Shown here in pieces: positions 9,022 to 19,526 of a stretch of 64,000 bases of DNA (positions are counted from its first letter, which is position 1; each line of letters opens with the position of its first letter). The DNA is taken from the NCBI RefSeq assembly GCF_008360935.1, contig NZ_SRXO01000001.1, positions 62,001-126,000 of the forward strand, read 5' to 3'. The notes beneath the pieces are model-generated. The model saw only the letters and a list, made by a program, of their open reading frames with translations, ran no database searches and was not told where the DNA came from. Origin of the DNA: Siccirubricoccus phaeus (lineage in GTDB: Bacteria; Pseudomonadota; Alphaproteobacteria; Acetobacterales; Acetobacteraceae). A program made the position numbers and the translations under genes.

Positions 9022-10308
9022 CTACTCCGCCGCCGCCCGCGGCATGAAGGCCGGCAACTCCGCCCGCTCCGCCGCCGCCATCGGCTGCGGCCACCAGCGG
9101 TCTTCCCACTCGCCGAACAGGTCGCGCAGCTGCGGCATCACCTTCTCGGCGAACAGCCGCGTATTGTACTTGGTGAGCTGCTTCGACATGTTGCCGTATT
9201 GCAGCAGCAGCATGAAGTGGCCGACATTCAGCGACTTCGCCACCTCCCGCAACTGCTCCGCCACCTCGTCCGGGCTGCCGATCAGCACATAGCCGCGGTC
9301 CACGATGCCCTCTATGTCCTTGGCCGTGCCGGCGAAGCGCTCCTGCGTGCCCTTGCCGAGCGTGGAGGAGGAGGCATCCGCCGCCTTCTTCACCTGGCTC
9401 TCCAGCCCCGCGCGCTGCGTCGCTTCCGTCATGTAGCCCGGCGGCGTCGCCCAGCGGCCATCCACATGCAGGCAGCGGCCGTAGAAATACTCGGCGGGGT
9501 CCTTGTACAGCTCCATCGCCTGCTCGCGCGTCTCCGCGACGCCGATGAATTGCAGGAAGCCGGCGCGGTAGGGATTCCGGTCCTTGCCCAGCCGGTCCAT
9601 CTCCGCCCAGAACCCGTCCATGATCGCCTTGCCGGCCTTGTAGCCGTAATAGGACAGGTAGCAGTAGACGTAGTCCATCCTGGCGCACCACTGCCAGGTC
9701 TCCACGCTGCCGCCGCCCGGGATCCAGATCGGCGGGTGGGGCTGCTGCACCGGGCGCGGCCAGATGTTCACGTAGCGCTGCTGGTTGTAGCGGCCGTTGA
9801 AGGCGAAGGTCTCCTTCTCCGTCCAGGCGCGCAGCACCAGGTCATGCGCTTCCAGGTAGCGGTCGCGCAGCATGGAGGGGTTCTGGCCATAGGCGTAGCA
9901 GGTATCCATCGGCGTCCCCACCGGGAAGCCGGCGATCAGCCGGCCGCCGCTGATGACGTCGATCATCGCGAATTCCTCGGCGACGCGCGTCGGCGGGTTG
10001 TACAGCGCCAGGCTGTTGCCCATGACGCAGATCGGCGTGCCCTGCGTCCGCCGCGCCAGCGAGGAGGCGATGAGGTTGGGCGAGGGCATCAGCCCATAGC
10101 CGTTGGAGTGGTGCTCGTTCACGCAGACCGCGTCGAACCCGACCTCGGCGGCGTATTCCAGCTCATCCATGAAGTCGTTGTACATCAGGTGCGCCCGCTT
10201 CGGATCGAACAGGCTGCTGTGCACGTCGACCCAGACCGAGGGGTGCTTCTGCTGGAAATCCTCCGGCAGCTCGGTGTAGGGCATCAGGTGGAACCACATC
10301 ATCTTCAT
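9022..10308 (-). CDS. LLM-class flavin-dependent oxidoreductase
   Basis: This 428-residue bacterial-luciferase-like monooxygenase uses reduced flavin supplied by a separate reductase. It shows the family's N-terminal strand MMWFHLMPYTELP, VCVNEHHSNGYGLMPSPN with the conserved HH, SGGRLIAGFPVGTPMDT, and PHPPIWIPGGGSVETWQW in the barrel. The ATG at 10308 follows GGGAG by about ten bases; an ATG 33 nt upstream is possible. It is divergent from two amidohydrolases and a Rieske protein, which suggests one catabolic unit in which a ring or C-S/C-N compound is oxygenated and then hydrolysed or decarboxylated. The substrate is not deducible. Confidence 0.88.
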   Translation of the reverse strand: MKMMWFHLMPYTELPEDFQQKHPSVWVDVHSSLFDPKRAHLMYNDFMDELEYAAEVGFDAVCVNEHHSNGYGLMPSPNLIASSLARRTQGTPICVMGNSLALYNPPTRVAEEFAMIDVISGGRLIAGFPVGTPMDTCYAYGQNPSMLRDRYLEAHDLVLRAWTEKETFAFNGRYNQQRYVNIWPRPVQQPHPPIWIPGGGSVETWQWCARMDYVYCYLSYYGYKAGKAIMDGFWAEMDRLGKDRNPYRAGFLQFIGVAETREQAMELYKDPAEYFYGRCLHVDGRWATPPGYMTEATQRAGLESQVKKAADASSSTLGKGTQERFAGTAKDIEGIVDRGYVLIGSPDEVAEQLREVAKSLNVGHFMLLLQYGNMSKQLTKYNTRLFAEKVMPQLRDLFGEWEDRWWPQPMAAAERAELPAFMPRAAAE

Positions 10309-10693
10309 CAGCGGGTTCTCCCGTCTTGCTGAGATGTCCATGGGGTGGCGCGCAGGGCGCCCGTCCCCTCCCGTTTCGGCGGCGACCCCTCGCTCGGGTC
10401 GGCTGGGACGAAGAATAGGGGCAGGGCGGGGGAAACGGGAAGCCATGGCCGCATGGCAATTCGCCATTGGCAGCGCCGGGCCGGGCATGGCGGCGCGGGC
10501 GCCTGCGCCGGGCATCCGGGCGTCGGACAGCACAGGCCGGGTCCGTTGCCCGTCCGGTCCGGCTTGGCCCGTCGGCCGCTGGCGCTCCGGCCCGCCGTTT
10601 GCCGCGCCTGATCGCGGCTTCGCGCGGAACGCGGCGGAGGGGGTGGCCCTGCGCCCCCGAAGAGGGCATTATCCGGTCAAGCAAGGAAGCGTC

Positions 10694-11773
10694 ATGTCCC
10701 CCAGCGCCATCTTCCAGGGCCATCGCCCCATCGATTGCGACCTGCACCCCATGGTGCCGAGCATGCGGGCCCTGACCCCCTACATGGACGAGTTCTGGGC
10801 CGACCAGGTGGTGGAGCGGAACATCACCACGCTGGACAGCCAGTCCTGGCCCATCAAGGCGCCCAAGACCATCCGCGCGGATTGGCGTGGCCCGAACGGC
10901 CGCGGCGCCGAAACGGTGGAGCAGCTCCGCACCCAGGTGCTGGACCGCTTCGGCATCGAAACCGGCATCCTCAACCCGCTCTACGGCGTGCAGCTCGTGC
11001 TGAATGCCGACATGGCCGTGGCCTTCACCAGGGCGCTGAACGATTGGACGCGGGCGGAATGGCTGGACAAGGATGACCGCCTGCGCGCCTCCATCGTCCT
11101 GCCGCTGCAATCCATCGAGGCCTCGCTGGAGGAGATCGAGCGCCTCGCCGGCGATCGCCGCTTCGTCCAGGTGCTGGCGCTGGTGATGGGGGATCGCCCC
11201 CTCGGCAAGCGCGACTATTGGCCGATCTACGAAGCCTGCGAGCGGCACGGCCTCGCCTTCGGCATCCATGCCGGCAGCGCCTATCGCCACCCGCAGACCT
11301 CGGTCGGCTGGACGAGCTGGTACCTGGAGGAATACGCCGCCAACCAGCAGGGTTTCCAAAGCCAGCTCGCCAGCCTCATCACCGAGGGGGCGCTGACCCA
11401 GCACCCGAAGCTGAAGGTGGTGCTGCTGGAGAGCGGCGTCACTTGGCTGCCCGGCTTCCTCTGGCGGCTGCAGAAGACCTGGAAGGGCGTCCGCTTCGAA
11501 ACCCCCTGGGTCACCCGCCCGCCGGCCGAGATCCTGCGCGACCAGATCCGCCTCACCGTCCAGCCGCTCGACGCGCCGGAGACGGAGGTGGAACGCGCCC
11601 TCGCCCATCTCCGTTCGGACGACATGTTGCTCTGGGCCTCCGACTGGCCGCATTGGCAATTCGATGGCGACGACGCCATCCCGCCCGGCCTGCCGGAGCG
11701 CCTGCTGCCCAAGGTACTGCGCGAGAACGCCCTGGCCACCTACGCCAGGCTGCATGAAGGAGCCCTGGCATGA
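10694..11773 (+). CDS. Amidohydrolase family protein (COG2159 type), first of pair
   Basis: This 359-residue metal-dependent hydrolase or decarboxylase belongs to the amidohydrolase-2/ACMSD-like group. It has IDCDLHPMVP (D-x-H metal ligands, about residues 13-22), GLAFGIHAGSAYRHP, HPKLKVVLLESGVTWLP and the C-terminal LLWASDWPHWQFD with the catalytic aspartate. Known relatives decarboxylate or hydrolyse aromatic acids and lactones. The ATG follows an AAGGAAG site. Its last four bases overlap the next gene's start (ATGA), so the two amidohydrolases are translationally coupled and probably paralogous subunits or sequential enzymes. Confidence 0.88.
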   Translation: MSPSAIFQGHRPIDCDLHPMVPSMRALTPYMDEFWADQVVERNITTLDSQSWPIKAPKTIRADWRGPNGRGAETVEQLRTQVLDRFGIETGILNPLYGVQLVLNADMAVAFTRALNDWTRAEWLDKDDRLRASIVLPLQSIEASLEEIERLAGDRRFVQVLALVMGDRPLGKRDYWPIYEACERHGLAFGIHAGSAYRHPQTSVGWTSWYLEEYAANQQGFQSQLASLITEGALTQHPKLKVVLLESGVTWLPGFLWRLQKTWKGVRFETPWVTRPPAEILRDQIRLTVQPLDAPETEVERALAHLRSDDMLLWASDWPHWQFDGDDAIPPGLPERLLPKVLRENALATYARLHEGALA

Positions 11774-12882
11774 TGAACGTCATCCAGCCCATCGCCGTCC
11801 CCGGCAAGCCGGCCGCCGCCACCCAGGGGCTGGTGGATGTGGACATCCACCCCCGGGCCAACAGCCTGGAGGTGTTCAAGCCCTATATGTCGGCGCGCTG
11901 GTGGGAGTACCTGACCACCTACGGCATCCGCGCCCGGCACGGCTTCACCGGCGGCCAGCCGCCTTTCCCCAAGGCCCAGCCGCTCGCCTGCCGGCGCGAC
12001 GCCTGGCCGCCCACCGGCGGCACCCCTGCCTCGGACCTGGACTTCCTCCGCTTCCAGCTCCTCGACAATTACGGCATGGATGTCGGCGTGCTGAACCCGC
12101 TGCAGCCGAGCGGGCAGGGGGACCGGAACAACGGCCTCTCCGCCGCCCTGGCGCACGCCAACAACGAATGGCAGCTCGAGGCTTGGCTCAGGAAGGAGCC
12201 GCGGCTGCGCGGCAGCGTGGTGGTGCCCTATGAGGACGGCGCCGCCTCCGCCGCCGAGATCCGCAAGCGCGCCGGCGACCCGAATTTCTGCCAGGTGCTG
12301 ATGATGAGCCGCACCGGCGAGCCGGCCGGCAACCCCCGCTACTGGCCGATCTACGAGGCGGCGGAGGAGGCCGGCCTGCCCGTCGCCTTCCACGCCTTCG
12401 GCTATTCCGGCTGGGCCATGACCAATGGCGGCTGGCCGAGCTTCTACACGGAGGAGGTCTCCGAACACGCCACCTCCTGCCAGAATCAGATCATCTCCCT
12501 GGTGGTGGAAGGCGTGTTCGAGCGCTTCCCGAAGCTGAAGATCGTGCTGATTGAATGCGGCTTCGCCTGGCTGCCGGCGGTCGGCTGGCGGCTGGACAAG
12601 CACTGGAAGCACCTGAAATCCGAGGTGCCGCACCTGAAGCGGGCGCCCTCCGAATATATCCGGGACCATATCTGGGTCTCGACCCAGCCGATGGAGGAGC
12701 CGGAGCGGGGGCAGCACCTGCTCGACATCTGCGAGTGGATCGGCTGGGACCACATCCTCTTCGCCTCCGACTACCCGCACTGGGATTTCGACGACCCGCG
12801 GCAGGCGCTGCCGGGCACGATCCCGGTGGAGAAGCGGGCGGGAATCTTCGGGGGGAATGCCCGGAAGCTCTACGGGTTCTGA
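11770..12882 (+). CDS. Amidohydrolase family protein (COG2159 type), second of pair
   Basis: This 370-residue paralogue of the upstream gene shares the same landmarks: VDVDIHPRANSLEVF (metal site), GLPVAFHAFGYSGWAMTNGG, FPKLKIVLIECGFAWLP and ILFASDYPHWDFD. It begins in an ATGA overlap with the first amidohydrolase. The two proteins are similar along their length but clearly diverged, so this is an old tandem duplication rather than an assembly artefact. After the TGA, a 13-bp-stem hairpin (12886-12921) separates it from the Rieske gene, so that gene may be expressed less or separately. Confidence 0.88.
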   Translation: MMNVIQPIAVPGKPAAATQGLVDVDIHPRANSLEVFKPYMSARWWEYLTTYGIRARHGFTGGQPPFPKAQPLACRRDAWPPTGGTPASDLDFLRFQLLDNYGMDVGVLNPLQPSGQGDRNNGLSAALAHANNEWQLEAWLRKEPRLRGSVVVPYEDGAASAAEIRKRAGDPNFCQVLMMSRTGEPAGNPRYWPIYEAAEEAGLPVAFHAFGYSGWAMTNGGWPSFYTEEVSEHATSCQNQIISLVVEGVFERFPKLKIVLIECGFAWLPAVGWRLDKHWKHLKSEVPHLKRAPSEYIRDHIWVSTQPMEEPERGQHLLDICEWIGWDHILFASDYPHWDFDDPRQALPGTIPVEKRAGIFGGNARKLYGF

Positions 12883-12885
12883 CGC

Positions 12886-12921
12886 GCAAGGGGGGAGGCG
12901 GAGAACCTCCTCCCCCCTTGC
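12886..12921 (+). terminator. Strong hairpin after the amidohydrolase pair
   Basis: GCAAGGGGGGAGG pairs perfectly with CCTCCCCCCTTGC around a 10-nt loop, starting 3 nt after the TGA. A T5 run follows only about 25 nt later (12946-12950), so it is not a textbook intrinsic terminator. It may attenuate transcription into the Rieske gene. Confidence 0.6.
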
Positions 12922-12954
12922 ATCCCCCCGCCACCCTTTTTCTGCGAGTCTGCC

Positions 12955-13368
12955 TTGGCCAAACATGTCGTCTGCGCGGTCAGCGAAATCCCGCCCGGAG
13001 AGCGGAAGCTGCTGGAAACCGACGGCAAAAGGATCGTCGTCTTCAACCTGGGCGGTGAATACTTCGCCCTGTCCGACCGCTGCCCGCATCAGGGGGGCAG
13101 CCTCTGCTCGGGGCTGGTTTCGGGGCATGTGGAGAGTCCGAAGCCGGGGGTCTACCACTATTCCCGCAAGGGCGAGATGGTGCGCTGCCCCTGGCATTAC
13201 TGGGAATTCGACATCCGCACCGGCAAGAGCTGGTTCGACCCGAAGCGGGTGCAGGTGCGGCAATTCCCCGCCCAGGTGGAAAGCGGCGCGGCGCTGGTCG
13301 AAGGCCCCTACCAGGCGGAGACCTTCCCGGTACGGGTCGAGGACAGCTACGTCGTTGTCGAGGCCTGA
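12955..13368 (+). CDS. Rieske (2Fe-2S) domain protein
   Basis: This 137-residue ferredoxin-like protein has both cluster boxes: CPHQGG (C-x-H) at about residues 43-48 and CPWHYWEF (C-x2-H) at about residues 80-87. The spacing between boxes includes an insertion (GHVESPKPGVYHYSRKG) that resembles N-terminal Rieske domains of ring-cleaving or phthalate-type oxygenases more than NirD. It starts with a TTG codon, since no ATG or GTG fits the conserved N-terminus KHVVCAVSEIPPGE. It probably passes electrons to an oxygenase; the flavin monooxygenase and amidohydrolases upstream are the candidate partners. Confidence 0.85.
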   Translation: MAKHVVCAVSEIPPGERKLLETDGKRIVVFNLGGEYFALSDRCPHQGGSLCSGLVSGHVESPKPGVYHYSRKGEMVRCPWHYWEFDIRTGKSWFDPKRVQVRQFPAQVESGAALVEGPYQAETFPVRVEDSYVVVEA

Positions 13369-13441
13369 CGCCCCCCAGGGGATGGGCAAGGAGGCGGGCA
13401 GGGTGGCGCTCCCTCCCGCGAAACGCTAGAAGCCCGGCCCC

Positions 13442-13762
13442 ATGGCGACCGTCCTCCTCATCATCCACCTCTTCGTGACCCTGGCCCTGATCGGGGTGGT
13501 GCTGCTGCAGCGCAGCGAGGGCGGCGGCCTCGGCGTCGGCTCCTCCCAGGGCATGGGCGCCTTCATGAGCGGGCGGGGCACCGCCAACCTGCTCACCCGC
13601 ACCACCGCCATCCTCGGCACTGCCTTCTTCGTGCTGTCCCTGGCGCTGGCGCTGCTCGGCCGCGGCACCGGCCAGCCCCGCTCCATCCTGGACGCGCCGC
13701 CCCCGGTGACAGCCCCCTCCGCGCCCGCCACCCCGGCCGCGCCGAGCGTCCCGACCAACTGA
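13442..13762 (+). CDS. secG: Preprotein translocase subunit SecG
   Basis: This 106-residue inner-membrane subunit of SecYEG assists SecA-driven export. Two hydrophobic helices (about residues 3-20 and 51-72) flank the conserved cytosolic loop VVLLQRSEGGGLGVGSSQG and the FMSGRGTANLLTR segment. The C-terminal tail is Pro/Ala-rich and of low complexity, as in other alphaproteobacterial SecG proteins. The position upstream of pyrG is conserved in this class, which supports the call. The ATG is about 75 nt after the Rieske stop. Confidence 0.95.
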   Translation: MATVLLIIHLFVTLALIGVVLLQRSEGGGLGVGSSQGMGAFMSGRGTANLLTRTTAILGTAFFVLSLALALLGRGTGQPRSILDAPPPVTAPSAPATPAAPSVPTN

Positions 13763-15897
<2,135 letters not shown>

Positions 15898-16085
15898 ACG
15901 GAGAGGGGCTTCGCCCCCTGTTGGGCACGGCGCGTCCACCCCCCCACCAAGGGCCAAGAGGAAACCTTGAGTCTTGCGCTTCGACCGGCGAGCCCAGGAT
16001 TCATGGTTTCCAAAGGCCCTTCGGCCTTTGGCGGAGGGAGTTTGAGGGGTTGCGGCACTGCCGCGACGAGCCTCCCTCAACCCGC
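15898..16085. repeat. Composite palindromic intergenic repeat, family R1 (diverged copy 3)
   Basis: It contains AGGGGC-TTC-GCCCC beginning about 7 nt after the pyrG stop, a damaged AAGGGCCAAGAGG, GAAACCTTGAG, then an intact TTTCCAAAGGCCCTTCGGCCTTTGG and a GTTGCGGCACTGCCGCGAC hairpin. The left half is degraded relative to copies 1 and 2. Confidence 0.75.
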
Positions 16086-16167
16086 GCGGCAGGGCGTGAG
16101 CAATCCTACACTTGACCCCCGCCGCCCCGCACGCCAACCACCCTGGCCCGCTTCGGGAGACAGCCGC

Positions 16168-17097
16168 ATGCGCCCAGCCCGCCTTGTGTTCCTTCTCGCC
16201 CTGCTGGCCCTCGCCGGCTGTGCCCGGACGGGCGGCGGGATGGAGGAGCCCTCCCTGGCCTCCCGGTTCGCCCAGGCCCTGGGCAATGCCGACCCGGTGG
16301 TGGAATCGGCGATCGAGCGCATGGACGGGTTCGAGCGGCTGGCGCTGCGCGAGGAGGCCGCCATCGCCTTTGCCTCCGGCGGCCGCTCCGTCCCCGCTTT
16401 CGACCCGCAATCGGCCGGGGCGGTGGAGCTGGCGGGGGAGGTGCTGGACCCGGGCTTTGCGGCGCTTTCCGCCTATGCCCGTGCCCTCGGCGATGTGGCG
16501 GAGGGCGAGCGGGTGGAGGCGGCGCCCGGCCCGGACGGCGCCGAGCTCTCCCAGGCCATGGCGGTGGCGCTGGATCGGCTGGCGGCCTCCGGCACGGCGG
16601 CCGTACCCGCCGCGCAGCGGGAGGCCGGCCTGGCCGGCGTCGCGTCCCTGGCCGAGCTGCCCCGCGCGCTGGTCCGGCGCGGTGGCCGGGCGGAGCTGGG
16701 GGCGGTGGTGGCGGAGGCGGACCCCTCGCTGCGGGCGGTGACGGCGCTGCTGCGCGGCGTGCTGGGCGCCGAGGCCGGCAGCGGGGCCCGCGGCGCCATC
16801 CGCACGCGGCGGGCGACGCTGGAGGCGCAGCATCGCCGCTTCCTGCAAGCGGTGCAGCGCGATTCCCGTATCAGCGCCGGGGAACGCTATGCCATCTTCC
16901 GCAGCGTGGCCGAGCTGCGGGACGAGGATCCGGCAGAGGACACGCTGGCGGCGGTCGTCGCGCTGCTGGATGCGTTGGCAGCGGCGCATGCGGCGCTCGC
17001 CGCCGACCAGGGCGGCGCCGCGGCGAAGGTCGGGGCGTTCGAGGCGGCGGTGACCGAGCTGGGCGAGCATGTGGGGGGCAGCCAGCCAGGCGATTGA
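16168..17097 (+). CDS. Predicted lipoprotein of unknown function
   Basis: It encodes 309 residues. The N-terminus MRPARLVFLLALLALAGC is a lipoprotein signal peptide with a good lipobox (LAGC, Cys18), so the mature protein is probably anchored in the inner or outer membrane. The rest is Ala/Leu/Glu-rich and predominantly helical, with no motif I recognise. Heptad-like stretches (ARGAIRTRRATLEAQHRRFLQ) suggest helical-bundle packing. The start at 16168 follows CGGGAGA and was chosen for the signal peptide. It is flanked on both sides by R1 repeats and is convergent with the GT41 gene. Confidence 0.75.
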   Translation: MRPARLVFLLALLALAGCARTGGGMEEPSLASRFAQALGNADPVVESAIERMDGFERLALREEAAIAFASGGRSVPAFDPQSAGAVELAGEVLDPGFAALSAYARALGDVAEGERVEAAPGPDGAELSQAMAVALDRLAASGTAAVPAAQREAGLAGVASLAELPRALVRRGGRAELGAVVAEADPSLRAVTALLRGVLGAEAGSGARGAIRTRRATLEAQHRRFLQAVQRDSRISAGERYAIFRSVAELRDEDPAEDTLAAVVALLDALAAAHAALAADQGGAAAKVGAFEAAVTELGEHVGGSQPGD

Positions 17098-17243
17098 TGT
17101 GGGCTCCGCCCTCCTCTCGCGCTGGACGCAGTGCGTCCAACCCCGCCAAAGGCCGGAGGGCCTTTGGCAACCATGAATTTGCGCCTCGCAGGCGCAACCT
17201 TTCGGCGCTTTGAGAGGGGCGCAGCACTGCCGCGACGCCCCGC
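17098..17243. repeat. Composite palindromic intergenic repeat, family R1 (diverged copy 4)
   Basis: It contains GGACGCAGTGCGTCC, CCAAAGGCCGGAGGGCCTTTGG, AACCATGAATTTGCGCC and a GCAGCACTGCCGCGAC module, and ends at the TGA of the minus-strand glycosyltransferase. It separates two convergent genes. Confidence 0.75.
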
Positions 17244-19526
17244 TCAACACCCGTTCAACCGAATGCGCCTATACGCTTCTTCCAGCCGCCGCGTGAACCC
17301 CTCGCTGTCACCGATGCTCGCCGCCCAGCGCGCACAGGCGCGCCGCGCTTCCGCCAGCAGCCCCGGCTGCGTGGCGAATTCCACCGCCCGCGCCACATAG
17401 CTGTCGAGGTCCGCGGTGATCCCCGCCTCCAGCCCCACCGCCTGCAGCAGGCTGCCCGCCATGCGGGAGGCGAAGGCGCGGCCGGATTGCGTCAGCAGCG
17501 GCAGCCCCATGCGCAGCGCGTCGCTGGCGACGGTGCCGGCATTGTAGGGCGTGGTGTCCAGGAACAGGTCGGCCAGGGTGAAGCGCGCCAGGTAGCGCGC
17601 CGGCTCCGTCCGCGGGGCAAAGACCAGCCGGGCGGGCTCGATCCCCGCTGCCATGGCGTGGCGCAGCAGGTTGGCCTTGCTGCTTGCCGTATCCTCCACC
17701 AGCCACAGCACGGCGCGCGGCACGCGGCGGAGGATCTCCATCCAGCGGCCGAACATCGCCTCGGTGATCTTGTAGTGGTGGGAGAAGCAGCAGAGGACGA
17801 AGGCGTGGTCCGGCAGCCCTTCCGCCGCGCGGCTGACCGCGGGCAGGGGCGGCATGCGGCTGTCATTCGCCTGGTACAGCCCGGCCAGCGGCAGCGGCCG
17901 CGGCGCGTAGAGATGGGCGAGGCCGGGCGGCACCACATGGGCGTCGCAGATCAGCCAGTCCAGCTCCGGCAGCGGGACGGAGCCGATATAGCCGAGATAG
18001 GTGGCCTGCACCGGCGCCGGCTTCCAGCGCAGCGCCCCCAGCCGGGCCCCCTTGGTCAGCCCGTTGAGGTCCACGAGGATGTCGATCTCGTCCGCCCGGA
18101 TGCGCGCCGCCGCGTCCTCCTCGGAGAGCGCGCCGATCGGCACGTGATGGTCGAAACCGGCGATGACGCGGCGGCGGATCTCGCTGCCATCCTCGGGGGA
18201 GGAGCAGTAGCCGAAGACCTCGAATTGGCTCCGGTCATGCCGCTCGAACACCTCGGCCATGAGGAAGCTCAGCGCATGGCGGCAGAAATCGGCGGAGAGA
18301 TAGCCGAGCCGGATGCGGTCATGCCGGTAGCCGCCTCGCGGGCTCAACCGGCGCGGCGCCGGTGGGGCCTTGCGGGAAAGCCAGGCGGCGGCGCTGCGGC
18401 GCTGCAGATCCGGGTCGTCGGTCAGCGCCAGGATGCCGAGCGGGCCGGATTGCAGCGCCAGCTCGGCCAGGGAGCGGCCGGGGATTTCGCCGCGATAGAG
18501 CGGCCAGATGCAGGCCTTCTGCCGCAGATGCAGCCAGTGCTGCACCACATCCGGCTGGTCCGGGTCCAGCGCCAGGCTTTCGCGCAGGCAGGTCTCGGCC
18601 TCGGCGAAGCGGCGCTCCTCCTCCAGCAGCCGGCCGCGCTGGTTCAGCAGCATGACGCGATGGGGCAGGGGTTGCAGCGCGCATTCCCACGCCGCCATGG
18701 CCTCGGCGCGCCGCCCCTGGGCTTCCAGCGCGCTGCCGAGGTTGAGCGATGCGGCATCGAGGCGCGGGTTGAGGCGCAGCACTTCGCGGTAGGCCGCCTC
18801 CGCCTCCGCCGGGCGGCCGATCCGGCTCAGCTCCACGCCGAGGTTGAACCAGGCGGCGAAGGCTTGCAGCGCGCCGGGATTGGCGGCGATCCAGGCGCGG
18901 TAGAGGGCGATGCCGCCCTCCGGCCCGGCGGTGGGCAGCAGGGGAAAGATCGCCTCCAGCCCTCGGCCGGCGAGGCTGGGGCCGGTGACGTCCGGACCCG
19001 CGAGGCCGGGGGCCGCGGGGCCTGGGCCTCCGAGGCTCAGGCCTGTGACGAGGCCTGCGCCGGCGAGGTTCGCACCTGTGACGCTGGGGCCTGCGCGGTC
19101 GGAGCCTGCGAGGTCGGAGCCTGCGGGGTCGGGGCCTGTGGGGGCGGGGCCTACGAGGTCGGGGCCTGCGAGGTCGGGGCCTGCGACGTCGGGGCCTGCG
19201 AGGTCGGAGCCTGCGGGGGCGGGGCCTACGAGGTCGGGGCCTCCGAGGCTCAGGCCTGTGGCGAGGCCCGCGCCGGCGAGGTTCGCACCTGTGACGCTGG
19301 GGCCTGCGCGGTCGGAGCCTGCGAGGTCGGAGCCTGCGGGGTCGGGGCCTGCGCGGTCGGGGCCTGCGGGGTCGGGGCCTGTGAGGTCCGCGCCAGCGCG
19401 GTTTGGCCCGGCGAGCCTCGGGCCCGCAATTCCCGGACCGCCGAGGCTGGAGCCGGTGAGGTCTCGCGCCGCCTCCGGCATCGCCTCCGCGGCCAACGCC
19501 GCCTCCGCCAGCGCCGCCGACTTCAC
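17244..19526 (-). CDS. TPR / GT41 (SPINDLY/O-GlcNAc-transferase-like) glycosyltransferase with pentapeptide-repeat N-terminus
   Basis: It encodes 760 residues in three parts. Residues about 20-185 are five-residue repeats of the type SDLAG, PDLAG, ANLAG and PDLVG, close to the pentapeptide-repeat consensus but Pro/Gly-rich. Residues about 190-320 are TPR-like (AFAAWFNLGVELSRIGRPAEA, then ASLNLGSALEAQGRRAEA). The C-terminal half is GT41: IRLGYLSADFCRHAL with the conserved histidine, DLNGLTKGAR, HHYKITEAMFGRW, LFLDTTPYNAGTVASDALRMG and GRAFASRMAGSLL. GT41 enzymes transfer a sugar from a nucleotide donor to Ser/Thr of proteins. The start is a GTG overlapping the previous stop (GTGA), so translation is coupled to the upstream paralogue. 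Confidence 0.88.
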   Translation of the reverse strand: MKSAALAEAALAAEAMPEAARDLTGSSLGGPGIAGPRLAGPNRAGADLTGPDPAGPDRAGPDPAGSDLAGSDRAGPSVTGANLAGAGLATGLSLGGPDLVGPAPAGSDLAGPDVAGPDLAGPDLVGPAPTGPDPAGSDLAGSDRAGPSVTGANLAGAGLVTGLSLGGPGPAAPGLAGPDVTGPSLAGRGLEAIFPLLPTAGPEGGIALYRAWIAANPGALQAFAAWFNLGVELSRIGRPAEAEAAYREVLRLNPRLDAASLNLGSALEAQGRRAEAMAAWECALQPLPHRVMLLNQRGRLLEEERRFAEAETCLRESLALDPDQPDVVQHWLHLRQKACIWPLYRGEIPGRSLAELALQSGPLGILALTDDPDLQRRSAAAWLSRKAPPAPRRLSPRGGYRHDRIRLGYLSADFCRHALSFLMAEVFERHDRSQFEVFGYCSSPEDGSEIRRRVIAGFDHHVPIGALSEEDAAARIRADEIDILVDLNGLTKGARLGALRWKPAPVQATYLGYIGSVPLPELDWLICDAHVVPPGLAHLYAPRPLPLAGLYQANDSRMPPLPAVSRAAEGLPDHAFVLCCFSHHYKITEAMFGRWMEILRRVPRAVLWLVEDTASSKANLLRHAMAAGIEPARLVFAPRTEPARYLARFTLADLFLDTTPYNAGTVASDALRMGLPLLTQSGRAFASRMAGSLLQAVGLEAGITADLDSYVARAVEFATQPGLLAEARRACARWAASIGDSEGFTRRLEEAYRRIRLNGC
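18980..19460 (-). repeat. 15-bp-period tandem repeats inside the GT41 gene, with a 213-bp internal shift
   Basis: The DNA repeats units like GCCTGCGAGGTCGGG, encoding five residues each. A block of about 111 bp beginning CGAGGCTCAGGCCTGTG occurs at 19031 and again at 19244, differing at only a few positions. The 213-bp offset is a multiple of three, so the frame is kept. This indicates recent expansion by slippage or unequal exchange. Confidence 0.85.

Noticed and set aside
12955-13368. NirD-type nitrite reductase small subunit for the Rieske protein
   Set aside because: No nirB is near, and the insertion between the two cluster boxes does not fit NirD; a generic Rieske protein is the safer call.
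18980-19460. Non-coding tandem repeat or separate small genes on the plus strand
   Set aside because: Repeat period and duplication offset are multiples of 15 and 3, and the minus-strand frame joins smoothly to TPR and GT41 domains; plus-strand frames are low-complexity mirror readings.
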